From: Mesorhizobium sp.
GTDB lineage: Bacteria; Pseudomonadota; Alphaproteobacteria; Rhizobiales; Rhizobiaceae
Assembly (NCBI GenBank): GCA_004017275.1
Contig: SAKE01000004.1
Location: forward strand, 62,001-126,000
Length of the DNA: 64,000 nucleotides
Direction of reading: 5' to 3'
Part shown: positions 26,044 to 34,649 of the stretch, piece by piece
Layout: every line of letters starts with the position of its first letter
How positions within the stretch are numbered: the first letter of the stretch is position 1
Program-made: the position numbers and the translations under genes
The notes under the pieces: generated by a model
The model's database searches: none
What the model saw: only the letters and a program-made list of their open reading frames with translations
What the model was told of the DNA's origin: nothing

Positions 26044-26820
26044 TCAGGCGGCCGCATCCAGACGATAGCGGCGCATCCAGTCAAGGCTTGTGTCGTCAGA
26101 GAGCTTTGCAACGCCGGGCCTTACATCCTCCGCATCTGGCGCTTGAACGCCTAGGGCTTTGCAAATGGACAGCAACATCGTCGCCGGATTGCTCGAAAGG
26201 CGCTCATAGCCAACCCGCAGCGGCGTTATGCCTTGCTCACCGAACCATATGTTCCAGGCCGCATCATAAGCCTCGAGTTCCGTGACCTCGCGTTGGATCC
26301 GCTCGAAATCATATTGGGGCTCTTTCGGCGGTGCGACCCTTTCGATCTCAGTGCCGTCAGGAGCGATATGCCAAAGACCGGTCTGCTCGGCCTTGATCAG
26401 GGAGACGGCCTGCGCAAGCTTGTCCTCCCGCGAAAGGTGTATGTAGAGAATGCGGCCAAAGCCCTTTTCAAGGCGCGCGCTGTCAGATGGCAGTTGTGGG
26501 AAAATCCGGTCAAGGATTTCCGAGAGCTCATCCAGATTTTCGCGCATCAAGCGAAGGCCGAAAATGCCTGTTCCACCCTTGCCTGAGGCGATCGCCGCGT
26601 TCAGATAGGCAACGTTGAATTCGAGCTCGCTCATCGTATTGCGATCGGGCAGCTTCCACTCTTCAGCCCACTCCGCCACGTCCTGGCGCCGATAAAATGA
26701 GTGAGGATCGCCGGCCGTGTTCGTGGACGCCAGAAGCTTGCACAGCAAAGTGCTCCCCGTCCTCGGCGTGCCGCAGATAATGTATCCATCGAACATGTTG
26801 CGGCCCATGCTGCTCGCCAA
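26044..26820 (-). CDS. Stf0-type sulfotransferase
   Basis: The 258-residue protein has the PAPS-binding loop GTPRTGSTLLCKLLAST near residue 17 and the Stf0 features HSFYRRQDVAEWAEEW and IYIHLSREDKLAQAVSLIKAEQTG. Stf0 of mycobacteria sulfates trehalose; rhizobial relatives may modify surface glycans, but the acceptor here is unknown. The base composition seems slightly less GC-rich than that of its neighbours, and a phosphotransferase remnant lies directly upstream. Both suggest a locally acquired segment. Confidence 0.88.
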   Translation of the reverse strand: MASSMGRNMFDGYIICGTPRTGSTLLCKLLASTNTAGDPHSFYRRQDVAEWAEEWKLPDRNTMSELEFNVAYLNAAIASGKGGTGIFGLRLMRENLDELSEILDRIFPQLPSDSARLEKGFGRILYIHLSREDKLAQAVSLIKAEQTGLWHIAPDGTEIERVAPPKEPQYDFERIQREVTELEAYDAAWNIWFGEQGITPLRVGYERLSSNPATMLLSICKALGVQAPDAEDVRPGVAKLSDDTSLDWMRRYRLDAAA

Positions 26821-26857
26821 AGGCAGGGACTGTTGCCCCAGATAAAGATGGTCGCCG

Positions 26858-27040
26858 CTATAGCTGAAATCTTTGCTGGATGCGACGGGCGCATTCGAGC
26901 GGCGTCAGCACGCTGGTGTCGATTTCGAGATCGTAGTCTATGCCCTTGTGCACGCGTTCATATTGCCAGCGCGCCAGCCCCGGCAACCGGTCGGTGCGTA
27001 GAACTTCGCGCGCCTCTTTCAGACAAAACATCGTGCGGGC
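26858..27040 (-). pseudogene. Remnant of a chloramphenicol-phosphotransferase-like (CPT) gene
   Basis: On the minus strand, the last 55 or so residues (LPGLARWQYERVHKGIDYDLEI, then DTSVLTPLECARRIQQRF) match the C-terminus of the CPT-like phosphotransferase family. The N-terminal kinase part with its P-loop is missing; the frame upstream runs into the end of the lytic transglycosylase gene and makes no family sense. The remnant ends 37 bp before the sulfotransferase start. A deletion or the insertion of the sulfotransferase segment probably removed the rest. Confidence 0.7.
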
Positions 27041-27053
27041 AGCGGGCCAAAAA

Positions 27054-27908
27054 TCACCGGTTGCGCACCACCACACATGCGCCGCCGACACTATGCAATT
27101 TCTGGCAGATGACGTTGGCATCGGCGCGGTGGTCAACACCGATCCTGACCGCGTAGATGCCGCGCCGGCCGATTGGCGTGCGCACACGGCTGACCACCGG
27201 ATCGTGCCCGTCGAGCAGGGCCGGAAACCGGCTCCTTACCTTGAGCCACTGGTTGATCGCGGCACTGCGGCGGAAATTGCCGGCCACCTGGATGCCCCAT
27301 GGCTTTATGTTGATCGAAGCCATCGCCACGGTTCGCGACATGATCACCGGCAGCGTGCGGCAGGCGACGGCAAAATCCATCTTTGCGTCGAGCGGTTCGA
27401 CCTTTCCGGCATAGGCCCGGTCGGTGAACTTGTCGGCCGGCTCGCCCATGATGTCAAAAACGTAGCTTTCGGTTTCCATCGGCAGGAAGCCGCCGGAGCT
27501 GAGCCAGCGCGACACCCGGCTCTCACCGGCATTGTAGGCAGCTGCCGCCAGGCCGAGATTGCCGTAGCCAGTTTTCATTTCGGCGAGATATTTCGCCGAG
27601 GCAGGGATCGCCTGGTTGATGTCGAAGGAATTGTCCAGCCCGCGCATCTTGGCTGTGCCCGGCATGAATTGGGCAATGCCCTCCGCGCCTACCGGACTGA
27701 CGGCATTGGGATCGAAACGGCTTTCCTTCCAGATCAGCCGGGCGAAGAAATCCCTGGGCAGGCCGTTCTGGTCCGCATGCGCCTCGATCAGGTTGCAAAC
27801 CTTGTCGATCAGCCTCTGCTTGGCGGACTGCGGCGGATCGGTCTGAGCCAGCGTCGACCAGACCAGCCCACACAGCAGGATCAGCGTCGCCCATAGGAAA
27901 CGCTGCAT
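27054..27908 (-). CDS. Lytic murein transglycosylase with SLT domain
   Basis: The 284-residue protein has a signal peptide (MQRFLWATLILLCGLVWSTLA) and is exported. The SLT domain contains LIWKESRFDPNAVSPVGAEGIAQFMPGTA with catalytic Glu62, followed by YLAEMKTGYGNLGLAAAAYNAGESRV. The C-terminus (GIYAVRIGVDHRADANVICQKLHSVGGACVVVRN) looks like a SPOR-type fold. It cleaves glycan strands of peptidoglycan in the periplasm. The start lies 5 bp after the ispG stop, so the two are probably co-transcribed. Confidence 0.92.
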   Translation of the reverse strand: MQRFLWATLILLCGLVWSTLAQTDPPQSAKQRLIDKVCNLIEAHADQNGLPRDFFARLIWKESRFDPNAVSPVGAEGIAQFMPGTAKMRGLDNSFDINQAIPASAKYLAEMKTGYGNLGLAAAAYNAGESRVSRWLSSGGFLPMETESYVFDIMGEPADKFTDRAYAGKVEPLDAKMDFAVACRTLPVIMSRTVAMASINIKPWGIQVAGNFRRSAAINQWLKVRSRFPALLDGHDPVVSRVRTPIGRRGIYAVRIGVDHRADANVICQKLHSVGGACVVVRNR

Positions 27909-27913
27909 TTGAC

Positions 27914-29167
27914 CTACTCTGCCGCGGCCTTGCCGCCGCGACCGAACCTCTGTTCGATATAGTCGGCGACCATTTTCTCGAAATCCGCCGCGATCGACGG
28001 CCCGCGCAGCGTCGCCGCCTTCTTGCCGTCGACGAAGACGGGCGCCGTCGGCGTCTCGCCGGTGCCCGGTAGCGAAATGCCGATGTCGGCATGCTTGGAC
28101 TCGCCCGGGCCGTTGACGATGCAACCCATCACCGCGACCTTGAGGTTCTCGACGCCGGGATATTTGTCGCGCCACACCGGCATGTTCTTGCGCAGATCCG
28201 CCTGGATGTTCTGGGCGAGTTCCTGGAACACGGTGGAGGTCGTGCGGCCGCAGCCGGGACACGCGGCGACGATCGGCACGAACTGCCTGAATCCCATGGT
28301 CTGCAACAATTCCTGCGACACCTGCACCTCGCGCGTGCGATCGCCATTCGGCTCCGGTGTCAGCGAGATACGGATTGTATCGCCAATGCCTTGCTGGAGC
28401 AGGATGCCCATCGCGGCCGACGAAGCGACGATGCCTTTCGAGCCCATGCCGGCCTCGGTGAGACCGAGATGCAGTGCGTGGTTGGAGCGGGTGGCGAGCT
28501 CGGTATAGACGGCGATCAGGTCCTGCACGCCGCTGACCTTGGCCGACAGGATGATTTTTTCGCGGCCGAGGCCGATCTCTTCCGCCATATCGGCTGAGAG
28601 AATGGCTGACTGCACGATCGCCTCGCGCGTCACTTCCTGCGCGGTCAGCGGAAAACCCTTGTCCTGGTTGTCGTCCATCAGCCGGGTCAAAAGCTCCTGG
28701 TCGAGCGAGCCCCAGTTGACACCGATGCGCACCGGCTTGTCGTGTTTGATCGCCATCTCGACGATCGCAGCGAACTGCCGGTCCTTCTTGTCCTTGAAGC
28801 CGACATTGCCGGGGTTGATGCGATATTTGGCCAGCGCCTCGGCACAGGCCGGATGATCGGCCAGAAGCTTGTGGCCGATATAGTGGAAATCGCCGACCAG
28901 CGGCACGTTGATGCCAAGCCGCAGAAGCCGCTCATGAATGCGCGGCACGGCGGCCGCACTCTCGTCGCGATCGACGGTAATGCGCACAATCTCGGAGCCG
29001 GCCCGGTGGAGTGCCGCAACTTGCGCAACAGTCTGGTCGATATCGGCCGTGTCGGTGTTGGTCATCGACTGCACGACAACGGGCGCGCCACCGCCGACGA
29101 CCACGCCGCCGACATCGACGCCAACCGAGGTGCGGCGGGGGAAAGGTGAGGAAAAATATCCGGTCAT
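27914..29167 (-). CDS. ispG: (E)-4-hydroxy-3-methylbut-2-enyl-diphosphate synthase
   Basis: IspG (GcpE) converts methylerythritol cyclodiphosphate to HMBPP in the MEP isoprenoid pathway, using a [4Fe-4S] cluster. The 417-residue protein shows [35 protein letters not shown] and the cluster cysteines in [10 protein letters not shown] and [19 protein letters not shown]. The start at 29167 is the family start; the upstream extension to 29437 lacks family similarity. A lytic transglycosylase gene follows 5 bp later. Confidence 0.97.
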   Translation of the reverse strand: MTGYFSSPFPRRTSVGVDVGGVVVGGGAPVVVQSMTNTDTADIDQTVAQVAALHRAGSEIVRITVDRDESAAAVPRIHERLLRLGINVPLVGDFHYIGHKLLADHPACAEALAKYRINPGNVGFKDKKDRQFAAIVEMAIKHDKPVRIGVNWGSLDQELLTRLMDDNQDKGFPLTAQEVTREAIVQSAILSADMAEEIGLGREKIILSAKVSGVQDLIAVYTELATRSNHALHLGLTEAGMGSKGIVASSAAMGILLQQGIGDTIRISLTPEPNGDRTREVQVSQELLQTMGFRQFVPIVAACPGCGRTTSTVFQELAQNIQADLRKNMPVWRDKYPGVENLKVAVMGCIVNGPGESKHADIGISLPGTGETPTAPVFVDGKKAATLRGPSIAADFEKMVADYIEQRFGRGGKAAAE

Positions 29168-29501
29168 GCCGGCAGCCTTTTGTCTCTGGAGCGCAATGCG
29201 TCCACATGGACGCACAAAGTGCGCTCCGGGCCGATGCGCTAAGTCCGGGCATGAGTTGGATGACCAAAGATGGCTTGTCAATGGCGACACGTCGCCACTG
29301 GCCGGAATCGGCCCGCCGCCAGGGGCCAGAAACAATCGATGATCTGGCGAAAACTGGCGACGGCCGAAGCGGAAATTGAGCCGGATGGAAGTCCAGCCTC
29401 GGCTGGCAGCCCAGTGCTGGAAATCAAAACCCATCATGCCGGCGGCAGGTACCGCCGGGAAAACAGGCCCGCGGATGGTGAGCGGCTATGTCAGGAGGGC
29501 A
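29168..29501. other. 334-bp region upstream of ispG
   Basis: No gene is supported. A nested inverted repeat at 29188-29227 lies close to the ispG start. The rest, up to the DUF465 stop, shows nothing recognisable. Confidence 0.5.
29188..29227. repeat. Nested inverted repeat upstream of ispG
   Basis: The outer arms GGAGCGCA/TGCGCTCC enclose the inner perfect palindrome TGCGTCCACATGGACGCA. It lies 21 bp before the ispG start codon. It may be a dispersed rhizobial repeat or a transcript hairpin. Confidence 0.6.
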
Positions 29502-29681
29502 TCAATGCGTGGTTGGTTTCCCTCTTAGTTTTTCAATCTCGTCCTTGAGTGCCAGCTTGCGTCGCTTGAGATTCACGATTTCGAGGTCGTCGACCGATGG
29601 ATGGTTCATCGCGTCATCGATTTCACGTTCGATGTCGCCGTGTTTCCGCTGCAACTCATCAAGATGGGATGCAAGAGACAT
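29502..29681 (-). CDS. DUF465 (YdcH-like) small protein, 59 aa
   Basis: The reverse strand encodes MSLASHLDELQRKHGDIERE.., followed by VDDLEIVNLKRRKLALKDEIEKLRG. This is the DUF465 pattern: two amphipathic helices with an R-K-L-x-L-K-D-E-I centre. A GGGAGAACC ribosome site precedes the ATG. The function is unknown. A second DUF465 gene lies 241 bp away in the opposite orientation. Confidence 0.88.
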   Translation of the reverse strand: MSLASHLDELQRKHGDIEREIDDAMNHPSVDDLEIVNLKRRKLALKDEIEKLRGKPTTH

Positions 29682-29922
29682 GATTGGTTCTCCCTTTCAT
29701 GGTTTCCTCGATTGCAGCCGTCACGGCGCGTCCACCGCAGGTTCGCTTCTGTGACGGCACAATGACACTGTGCCACCATCCGGCCGCGATGTCGAATGAT
29801 CCGTGGTAGCATTCCACGACAACGTGAAATGTGATATGGGCTGCGCGCCGGATTGCAAAATCCCACCGGCCCCGCCCAATCAGGCCCATTTTTGGGCGCC
29901 GCAGACGTGCAGACGGTAGATA

Positions 29923-30126
29923 ATGTCCGATCAGGAACAGGCTGATATCCGGCTCGAATATTCCCGGCTGAAGCAGGAACACGCCGATTTCGATGCGGCC
30001 ATCAACGCGATGATCGCCATGGCCTGCGATCCGCTGCAGATCCAGCGCATGAAGAAGAAAAAACTGTTCCTCAAGGACCGGCTGATGGCGCTGGAAGACA
30101 AGATCATTCCCGACATCATTGCCTGA
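29923..30126 (+). CDS. DUF465 (YdcH-like) small protein, 67 aa
   Basis: The product starts MSDQEQADIRLEYSRLKQEHADFDAAI and continues CDPLQIQRMKKKKLFLKDRLMALEDKIIPDIIA. It matches the longer DUF465 form, with a K-K-L-x-L-K-D-R centre and the typical P-D-I-I-A end. It forms a divergent pair with the other DUF465 gene and is convergent with the IclR gene. Confidence 0.9.
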   Translation: MSDQEQADIRLEYSRLKQEHADFDAAINAMIAMACDPLQIQRMKKKKLFLKDRLMALEDKIIPDIIA

Positions 30127-30148
30127 GCTGGCATTCGCTCGTTCGCGC

Positions 30149-30937
30149 CTAGGCTGCGATCGAAAGCCTCGCTGCACGATCACGCAGCAGGCCGATAAGT
30201 TCGCCGGTCCGCTCCTCGGACGTATCGATGGGAACCACCAGGCACATCGTCGCCTCGACCTTGCCCGGCGCTGAAAACACCGGCGCTGCAAGGCATTTCG
30301 TGTAGGCATCGACAAGGCCCGAGGTGACGCAATAGCCGGCGACTCTGGCTTTTGCGATGTCGGTGACAAAATCGTCGAGCCGCAGTTTGCGGCCGTCGGG
30401 CAGCACGAGATCGTCGTCGGACACCATGCCTTCGATATCGGCCCTCCCCAGCCCCGCCAGAAGCAGCCGTCCCGAAGCCGTCCACGGCAACGGTATCTGC
30501 AAACCGGTGGCGGAGCTGATGCGGAAAGGCCTCGTGCCGGGGCTCGCATGGACAATCGTGTAGCGGCCGCTTTGCAGCATGCACAGTTCCGAGGTCTCGC
30601 CAGTCTCGCGCGACAGATTGTCGACCTCCTGGCGCCCCCGTCTCAACAGATCGTTGCCGCGCACATAGTCCATTCCGTAGAGATAGAGCTTCTTGCCGAA
30701 ATAGACGCGATTGCCGTCGCTTTCCATTTCAAGCAGTCCGGCATCGACCAGTGACCCCACCAGCGTGTAGGTGGTCGAGCGGGGCGCGTTCACGCCCCTG
30801 GCAAGATCGCCAATGCCGATCGCCCGCTGGGTGGTGTGAAGAAATTCCAGAATCTCGAGCACCCGGTTGAGCCCTTTTTCGCGGGAGCCCGAGATCTTCT
30901 CGCCGGCTGAAACCGCAGGAGCATTGCCATCTTGCAT
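30149..30937 (-). CDS. IclR-family transcriptional regulator
   Basis: The 262-residue protein has an N-terminal winged helix (NRVLEILEFLHTTQRAIGIGDLARGVNAPRSTTYTLVGSLVDAGLLE, from about residue 24). The C-terminal effector-binding domain includes SLVRDRAARLSIAA-like helices and GYCVTSGLVDAYTKCLAAPVFSAPG. IclR proteins sense small carboxylates or amino-acid breakdown products. It is divergent from the ABC-RidA-PLP operon, and two CTTGTA-centred operators lie between. It most likely controls that operon and itself. Confidence 0.92.
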   Translation of the reverse strand: MQDGNAPAVSAGEKISGSREKGLNRVLEILEFLHTTQRAIGIGDLARGVNAPRSTTYTLVGSLVDAGLLEMESDGNRVYFGKKLYLYGMDYVRGNDLLRRGRQEVDNLSRETGETSELCMLQSGRYTIVHASPGTRPFRISSATGLQIPLPWTASGRLLLAGLGRADIEGMVSDDDLVLPDGRKLRLDDFVTDIAKARVAGYCVTSGLVDAYTKCLAAPVFSAPGKVEATMCLVVPIDTSEERTGELIGLLRDRAARLSIAA

Positions 30938-30955
30938 TGTCGATTCCCGGTGTTA

Positions 30956-30997
30956 GTATCTGTCTTGTACAGGATACACTCGTCTCTTGTAAGAGAC
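30956..30997. promoter_or_regulatory. Paired operators between the IclR gene and the ABC operon
   Basis: The palindrome at 30982-30997 has perfect arms GTCTCTT/AAGAGAC. A second, looser one at 30956-30977 (GTATC..GATAC) has the same CTTGTA centre. The two centres are 21 bp apart, about two helical turns. The region sits 19 bp upstream of the IclR start and 67 bp before the operon. Confidence 0.6.
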
Positions 30998-31064
30998 AAT
31001 CGCTCTGAAGTCACTGACGCGTGTATTGCTTGTGCAAGGGGAACACAAACGAAAGGAGGTCGCC

Positions 31065-31937
31065 GTGAACGACACATCCGGAAGACGTGATTTTCTGAAA
31101 TTGGGAATGGCGGGACTGGCGACGGCTGGCGTGCTGGCAACGGTAGACGCCCAGAAGGCCGCTGCCCAGGCAGCATCCGACAGCCTGCTGCGCACTGTGC
31201 TCGATCGCGGCAAGCTGATCGTCGGCACCGGCAGCACCAATGCACCGTGGCACTTCGAGAACGATGCCGGCGAACTGGTCGGCATGGACATCACCATGGG
31301 ACGCATTCTCGCCAAAGGCCTTTTCGACGATCCGACGAAGGTCGAGTTCGTCATGCAGGATCCGGCTCAGCGCATTCCCAACGTGACCACCAACAAGGTC
31401 GACATCACCATCCAGTTCATGACCATGAGCGCCCAACGCTCGCAGCTGGTCAACTTTTCCAGGCCTTACTATGTCGAAGGCGTCGCCCTGCTGAGCCTTC
31501 CGACCGCCGAGAACAAGACCTTCGACAAGCTGCTTGCCGGCGGCGCTGCAACGCGCATTTCCATCCTGCAGAATGTCGATGCCGAGGCGCAGGTGCATTC
31601 GGTCCTGCCCGAGTGCCAGGTCATGCAGATCGATACCCAGGCCAACGTGCTGCAGGCGCTGGAATCGAAACGCGTCGACGCCGCTGCCGTCGATCTGTCC
31701 ACGGTGCGCTGGCTCGCCTCGCGCAATCCTGACAAATATTTCGACGCCGGCAAGAGCTGGCTGAGCATGCTTTATGGCGCAGCACTGCGGCAGGGCGACC
31801 TCGACTGGCTCACTTTCGTCAACTCGACCTTCACCATCGCCATGTTCGGTCACGAAAACGCACTCTACGATGCCGCCTTCAAGGACTATTTCGGGCAGGA
31901 GCCGCCGGCACGTCATCCCGGCTTCCCGGCCATTTGA
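31065..31937 (+). CDS. Amino-acid-type ABC transporter substrate-binding protein
   Basis: The 290-residue periplasmic protein belongs to solute-binding family 3. The N-terminus SGRRDFLKLGMAGLATAGVLATVDAQKAAAQ is a twin-arginine signal. The mature part opens LLRTVLDRGKLIVGTGSTNAPWHFENDAGELVGMDITMGRILAK, the family pattern for polar amino acids. The GTG start at 31065 follows a near-perfect ribosome site (GAAAGGAGGT). Two permeases and an ATPase follow, completing an importer. The ligand is unknown; the downstream PLP enzyme suggests an amino acid. Confidence 0.93.
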   Translation: MNDTSGRRDFLKLGMAGLATAGVLATVDAQKAAAQAASDSLLRTVLDRGKLIVGTGSTNAPWHFENDAGELVGMDITMGRILAKGLFDDPTKVEFVMQDPAQRIPNVTTNKVDITIQFMTMSAQRSQLVNFSRPYYVEGVALLSLPTAENKTFDKLLAGGAATRISILQNVDAEAQVHSVLPECQVMQIDTQANVLQALESKRVDAAAVDLSTVRWLASRNPDKYFDAGKSWLSMLYGAALRQGDLDWLTFVNSTFTIAMFGHENALYDAAFKDYFGQEPPARHPGFPAI

Positions 31938-31947
31938 TCTGCATCAT

Positions 31948-31976
31948 GCGGAAGGGTGTATCCAGAGCCCTTCCGC
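31948..31976 (+). promoter_or_regulatory. Intercistronic hairpin after the binding-protein gene
   Basis: The perfect stem GCGGAAGGG / CCCTTCCGC has an 11-base loop, between the binding-protein stop and the first permease. No T-tract follows. Such hairpins often stabilise the upstream message so that the binding protein is made in excess. Confidence 0.6.
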
Positions 31977-32008
31977 CCCCTGACAGCCTGCGGCACTGAG
32001 GCGGACGC

Positions 32009-32674
32009 ATGGGCTATGCCCTCAACTTCAACCTGATCTGGCGACATTTCGACAAGCTGTGGGGTGGCCTGCTGCTTAGCCTCGAACTCGCCGTCATATC
32101 AATCGCCATCGGCATCGTCATCGGCCTGGTTCTGGCGGTCTGGTATGTGTCTGCCGGACGCGTCGTGCGCACCATCATCGCCGCCTATGTCGAATTCATC
32201 CGCAACGTGCCGCTGATCCTGCTCGTCTACCTCGTCTTCTACGGCCTGCCGACGGTGGTCGATATCGCCTACAGCGCGCCGACCTCGTTCGTCGCAACGC
32301 TGTCGCTCTACAGCGGCGCCTATCTGGTCGAGGTGTTTCGCTCTGGGCTCGAAGCCGTTCCGCGCGGACAGCTGGACGCCGGCAAGGCGATCGGCCTGAC
32401 ACCCTGGCAAAGGCTGCTCAATGTGCGCCTGCCGACCATGCTGCGCATCACGCTGCCAGCTCTGTCCAACACTTTCATATCGCTGTTCAAGGACACGTCC
32501 GTCGCATCGGTCATCTCGGTGCCGGAGCTGACCTATGGCGCCCAGTGGATCAACTTCAACACCTTCCGCATCGTCGAGGTCTATCTCGTGGTCACCGCGA
32601 TGTATCTGGTGACCGGCTACGCATTGCTTTTTGCGCTTCGCCTTGTCGAGCGCCGGTTCAGGGCGGCGCGCTGA
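32009..32674 (+). CDS. Amino-acid ABC transporter permease, HisM type
   Basis: The 221-residue inner-membrane protein has about five hydrophobic segments and the HisM-family end of the first helix region (LLLSLELAVISIAIGIVIGLVLAVW). The EAA loop VPRGQLDAGKAIGLTPWQRLLNVRLP contacts the ATPase. It pairs with the second permease, which begins one base after its stop. Confidence 0.93.
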   Translation: MGYALNFNLIWRHFDKLWGGLLLSLELAVISIAIGIVIGLVLAVWYVSAGRVVRTIIAAYVEFIRNVPLILLVYLVFYGLPTVVDIAYSAPTSFVATLSLYSGAYLVEVFRSGLEAVPRGQLDAGKAIGLTPWQRLLNVRLPTMLRITLPALSNTFISLFKDTSVASVISVPELTYGAQWINFNTFRIVEVYLVVTAMYLVTGYALLFALRLVERRFRAAR

Positions 32675-32675
32675 C

Positions 32676-33326
32676 ATGCTGACCCAGATCGCCTATGCCT
32701 TGCCTTTCCTCGCCCAGGGCTTTGCCCTGACACTTTGGGTATCCCTGCTGGTCGTGGTGTTCTCCTTGATCGCCGGTGTGATCATGGGCGTCGGTCTGGT
32801 CTATGGCCCGGTACCGTTGCAATGGGCCGTGCGCATCTTCAGCGACACGATCCGCGGCATCCCGATCCTGGTGCTCATCTTCTTTGTCTATTACGGCCTG
32901 CCTGCCGTCGGGCTTCACCTGCCGTCCTTCTGGGCGGCGGTGCTGGCGCTGACCCTGTTCAAGACGGCGCAGGTCGTCGAATATCTCAGGGGTGCGGTCG
33001 GCTCCATTCCCAAGGGGCAGTCCGAGGCGGCAAAGGCGATCGGGCTGACCTTTCGCCAGCGCCTTGCCTACGTCATCTTCCCACAGGCGTTCAGGCGCTT
33101 CCTGCCACCCTGGATCAACGGCGTCACCGATGCAGTCAAGGGCAGCGCGCTGGTGTCGCTGCTCGGCATCACCGATTTGATGCAGGCCATCAACCAGGTC
33201 ATCGGCCGCACCTACGAAGCCATGCCGCTCTACATCCTCGGCGCGCTCATCTACTTTGCGGTCAACTACGCCCTTTCGCTCGCCAGTCGGCGGCTCGAGC
33301 GGCGTTTCTCCTTTATCCGGGATTAG
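32676..33326 (+). CDS. Amino-acid ABC transporter permease, second subunit
   Basis: The 216-residue permease begins MLTQIAYALPFLAQGFALTLWVSLLVVVFSLIAG. Its EAA loop is SIPKGQSEAAKAIGLTFRQRLAYVIFPQAFRR. The start at 32676 is one base after the previous stop, so translation is likely coupled. It forms the channel with the first permease. Confidence 0.93.
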   Translation: MLTQIAYALPFLAQGFALTLWVSLLVVVFSLIAGVIMGVGLVYGPVPLQWAVRIFSDTIRGIPILVLIFFVYYGLPAVGLHLPSFWAAVLALTLFKTAQVVEYLRGAVGSIPKGQSEAAKAIGLTFRQRLAYVIFPQAFRRFLPPWINGVTDAVKGSALVSLLGITDLMQAINQVIGRTYEAMPLYILGALIYFAVNYALSLASRRLERRFSFIRD

Positions 33327-33328
33327 CA

Positions 33329-34123
33329 ATGTCTACTGGTTCGAACGACACCCCGGCTCTTCTCGACATCCGCGACGTTTCCAAAGCTTTTGGGACCGTC
33401 CAAGTCCTGCGCTCCGTCAGCCTGCGGGTGGCAAAGGGCGAGGTGGTGACCGTCATCGGCCCCTCCGGCAGCGGCAAGACCACGCTGCTGCGCTGCGTCA
33501 ATTTCCTCGAAAGCTATGACAGCGGCTCGATCCGCATCGACGGCAAGGAGGTCGGCTTTCGCGAAACCGGAACCCGCCAGCGCCGCAGCGAGCGTGACCT
33601 CGCCGCGATGCGCGCCGAGACTGGCATGGTGTTCCAGAGCTTCAACCTCTTTCCGCACCTGACGGCGGCCGGCAACATCATGCTTGGCCTCACCAAGGTG
33701 CGTGGCAAGAGCAGTGCGGAAGCCCGCACCATCGCCGAACACTGGCTCGGCCGGGTCGGCCTCGCCCACAAGGCCAACAGCCTGCCCGCCGAACTGTCCG
33801 GCGGCCAACAGCAACGCGTCGGCATTGCCCGCGCCGTGGCCATGGGGCCGAAGATCCTACTTCTCGACGAGATAACCTCCGCGCTCGACCCTGAACTGGT
33901 CGGCGAGGTGCTCGAGGTCGTGCGCAGCCTCGCCGAGGACGGCATGACGATGGTGATGGTCACGCACGAGATGGCCTTTGCCCGCGATGCTTCGAGCCGC
34001 ATCGTCTTTATGGCCGATGGCGGCGTCAGCGCTGCGGGTCCGCCTGGCGAAATCCTGGCGGCCGACACCGACAATGAGCGCCTCCGCACTTTCCTGGCAC
34101 GCTTCCGCGCCTCGCATTTCTAG
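33329..34123 (+). CDS. Amino-acid ABC transporter ATP-binding protein
   Basis: The 264-residue ATPase has Walker A GPSGSGKTTLLRC, Q-loop FQSFNLFPHL, signature LSGGQQQRVGIARA, Walker B ILLLDEITSALDP and the switch VTHEM. It powers import with the two permeases. The start at 33329 is two bases after the permease stop. The family is the polar amino-acid type (GlnQ/HisP). Confidence 0.95.
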   Translation: MSTGSNDTPALLDIRDVSKAFGTVQVLRSVSLRVAKGEVVTVIGPSGSGKTTLLRCVNFLESYDSGSIRIDGKEVGFRETGTRQRRSERDLAAMRAETGMVFQSFNLFPHLTAAGNIMLGLTKVRGKSSAEARTIAEHWLGRVGLAHKANSLPAELSGGQQQRVGIARAVAMGPKILLLDEITSALDPELVGEVLEVVRSLAEDGMTMVMVTHEMAFARDASSRIVFMADGGVSAAGPPGEILAADTDNERLRTFLARFRASHF

Positions 34124-34161
34124 AACGAGACAGCCAATGCTGTCGCAAGGAGCCTTCCTTC

Positions 34162-34623
34162 ATGACGCCTTACATCCGGCTCGCCGCGTTGGGCTTGACG
34201 CTGCCCGAGCCGCCGACCCCGATCGCCAACTTCGTCACCCATGCCGAAAGCGGCCGGCTGATCTTCCTGTCCGGCCAGGGGCCGCTGCGCACCGACGGCA
34301 CGCTGTTCACCGGCAAGGTGGGGGACGATGTCACAGTCGAGGAAGCCTATGGACATGCCCGTCTCACCGGCCTCAATCTGCTCGCCGTCATGCACGCAGC
34401 CACTGGCGACCTTGGCCGGATCGTGCGCATCGTCAAGCTGCTCGGCTTCGTCAACGCCATACCGACCTTCAGCGACCACCCGAAAGTGGTCAATGGCTGT
34501 TCCGACCTGTTCGCGGATGTGTTCGACAACATTGGCGGCCATGCCCGCTCGGCGATCGGCGTCGGCTCCTTGCCTGGAAACATCTCCGTCGAAATCGAGG
34601 CGGTCGTCGAGATCGCCGCCTGA
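34162..34623 (+). CDS. RidA family protein (YjgF/YER057c/UK114)
   Basis: The 153-residue protein has the RidA pattern: FVTHAESGRLIFLSGQGPLRTDGTLFTGKVGDD at the start and HARSAIGVGSLPGNISVEIEAVVEI at the end. The conserved Arg in HARSAIGV would bind the substrate carboxylate. RidA proteins hydrolyse reactive enamines and imines made by PLP enzymes. Its place between an amino-acid importer and a PLP enzyme gene fits that role well. It belongs to the longer subgroup rather than to classical RidA of about 128 residues. Confidence 0.9.
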   Translation: MTPYIRLAALGLTLPEPPTPIANFVTHAESGRLIFLSGQGPLRTDGTLFTGKVGDDVTVEEAYGHARLTGLNLLAVMHAATGDLGRIVRIVKLLGFVNAIPTFSDHPKVVNGCSDLFADVFDNIGGHARSAIGVGSLPGNISVEIEAVVEIAA

Positions 34624-34649
34624 CCTTCTAGAAGAATGGAATCTGAGAG

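Noticed and set aside
29168..29437. N-terminal extension of IspG to 29437
   Set aside because: The added 90 residues have no resemblance to the IspG family; the conserved start is at 29167.
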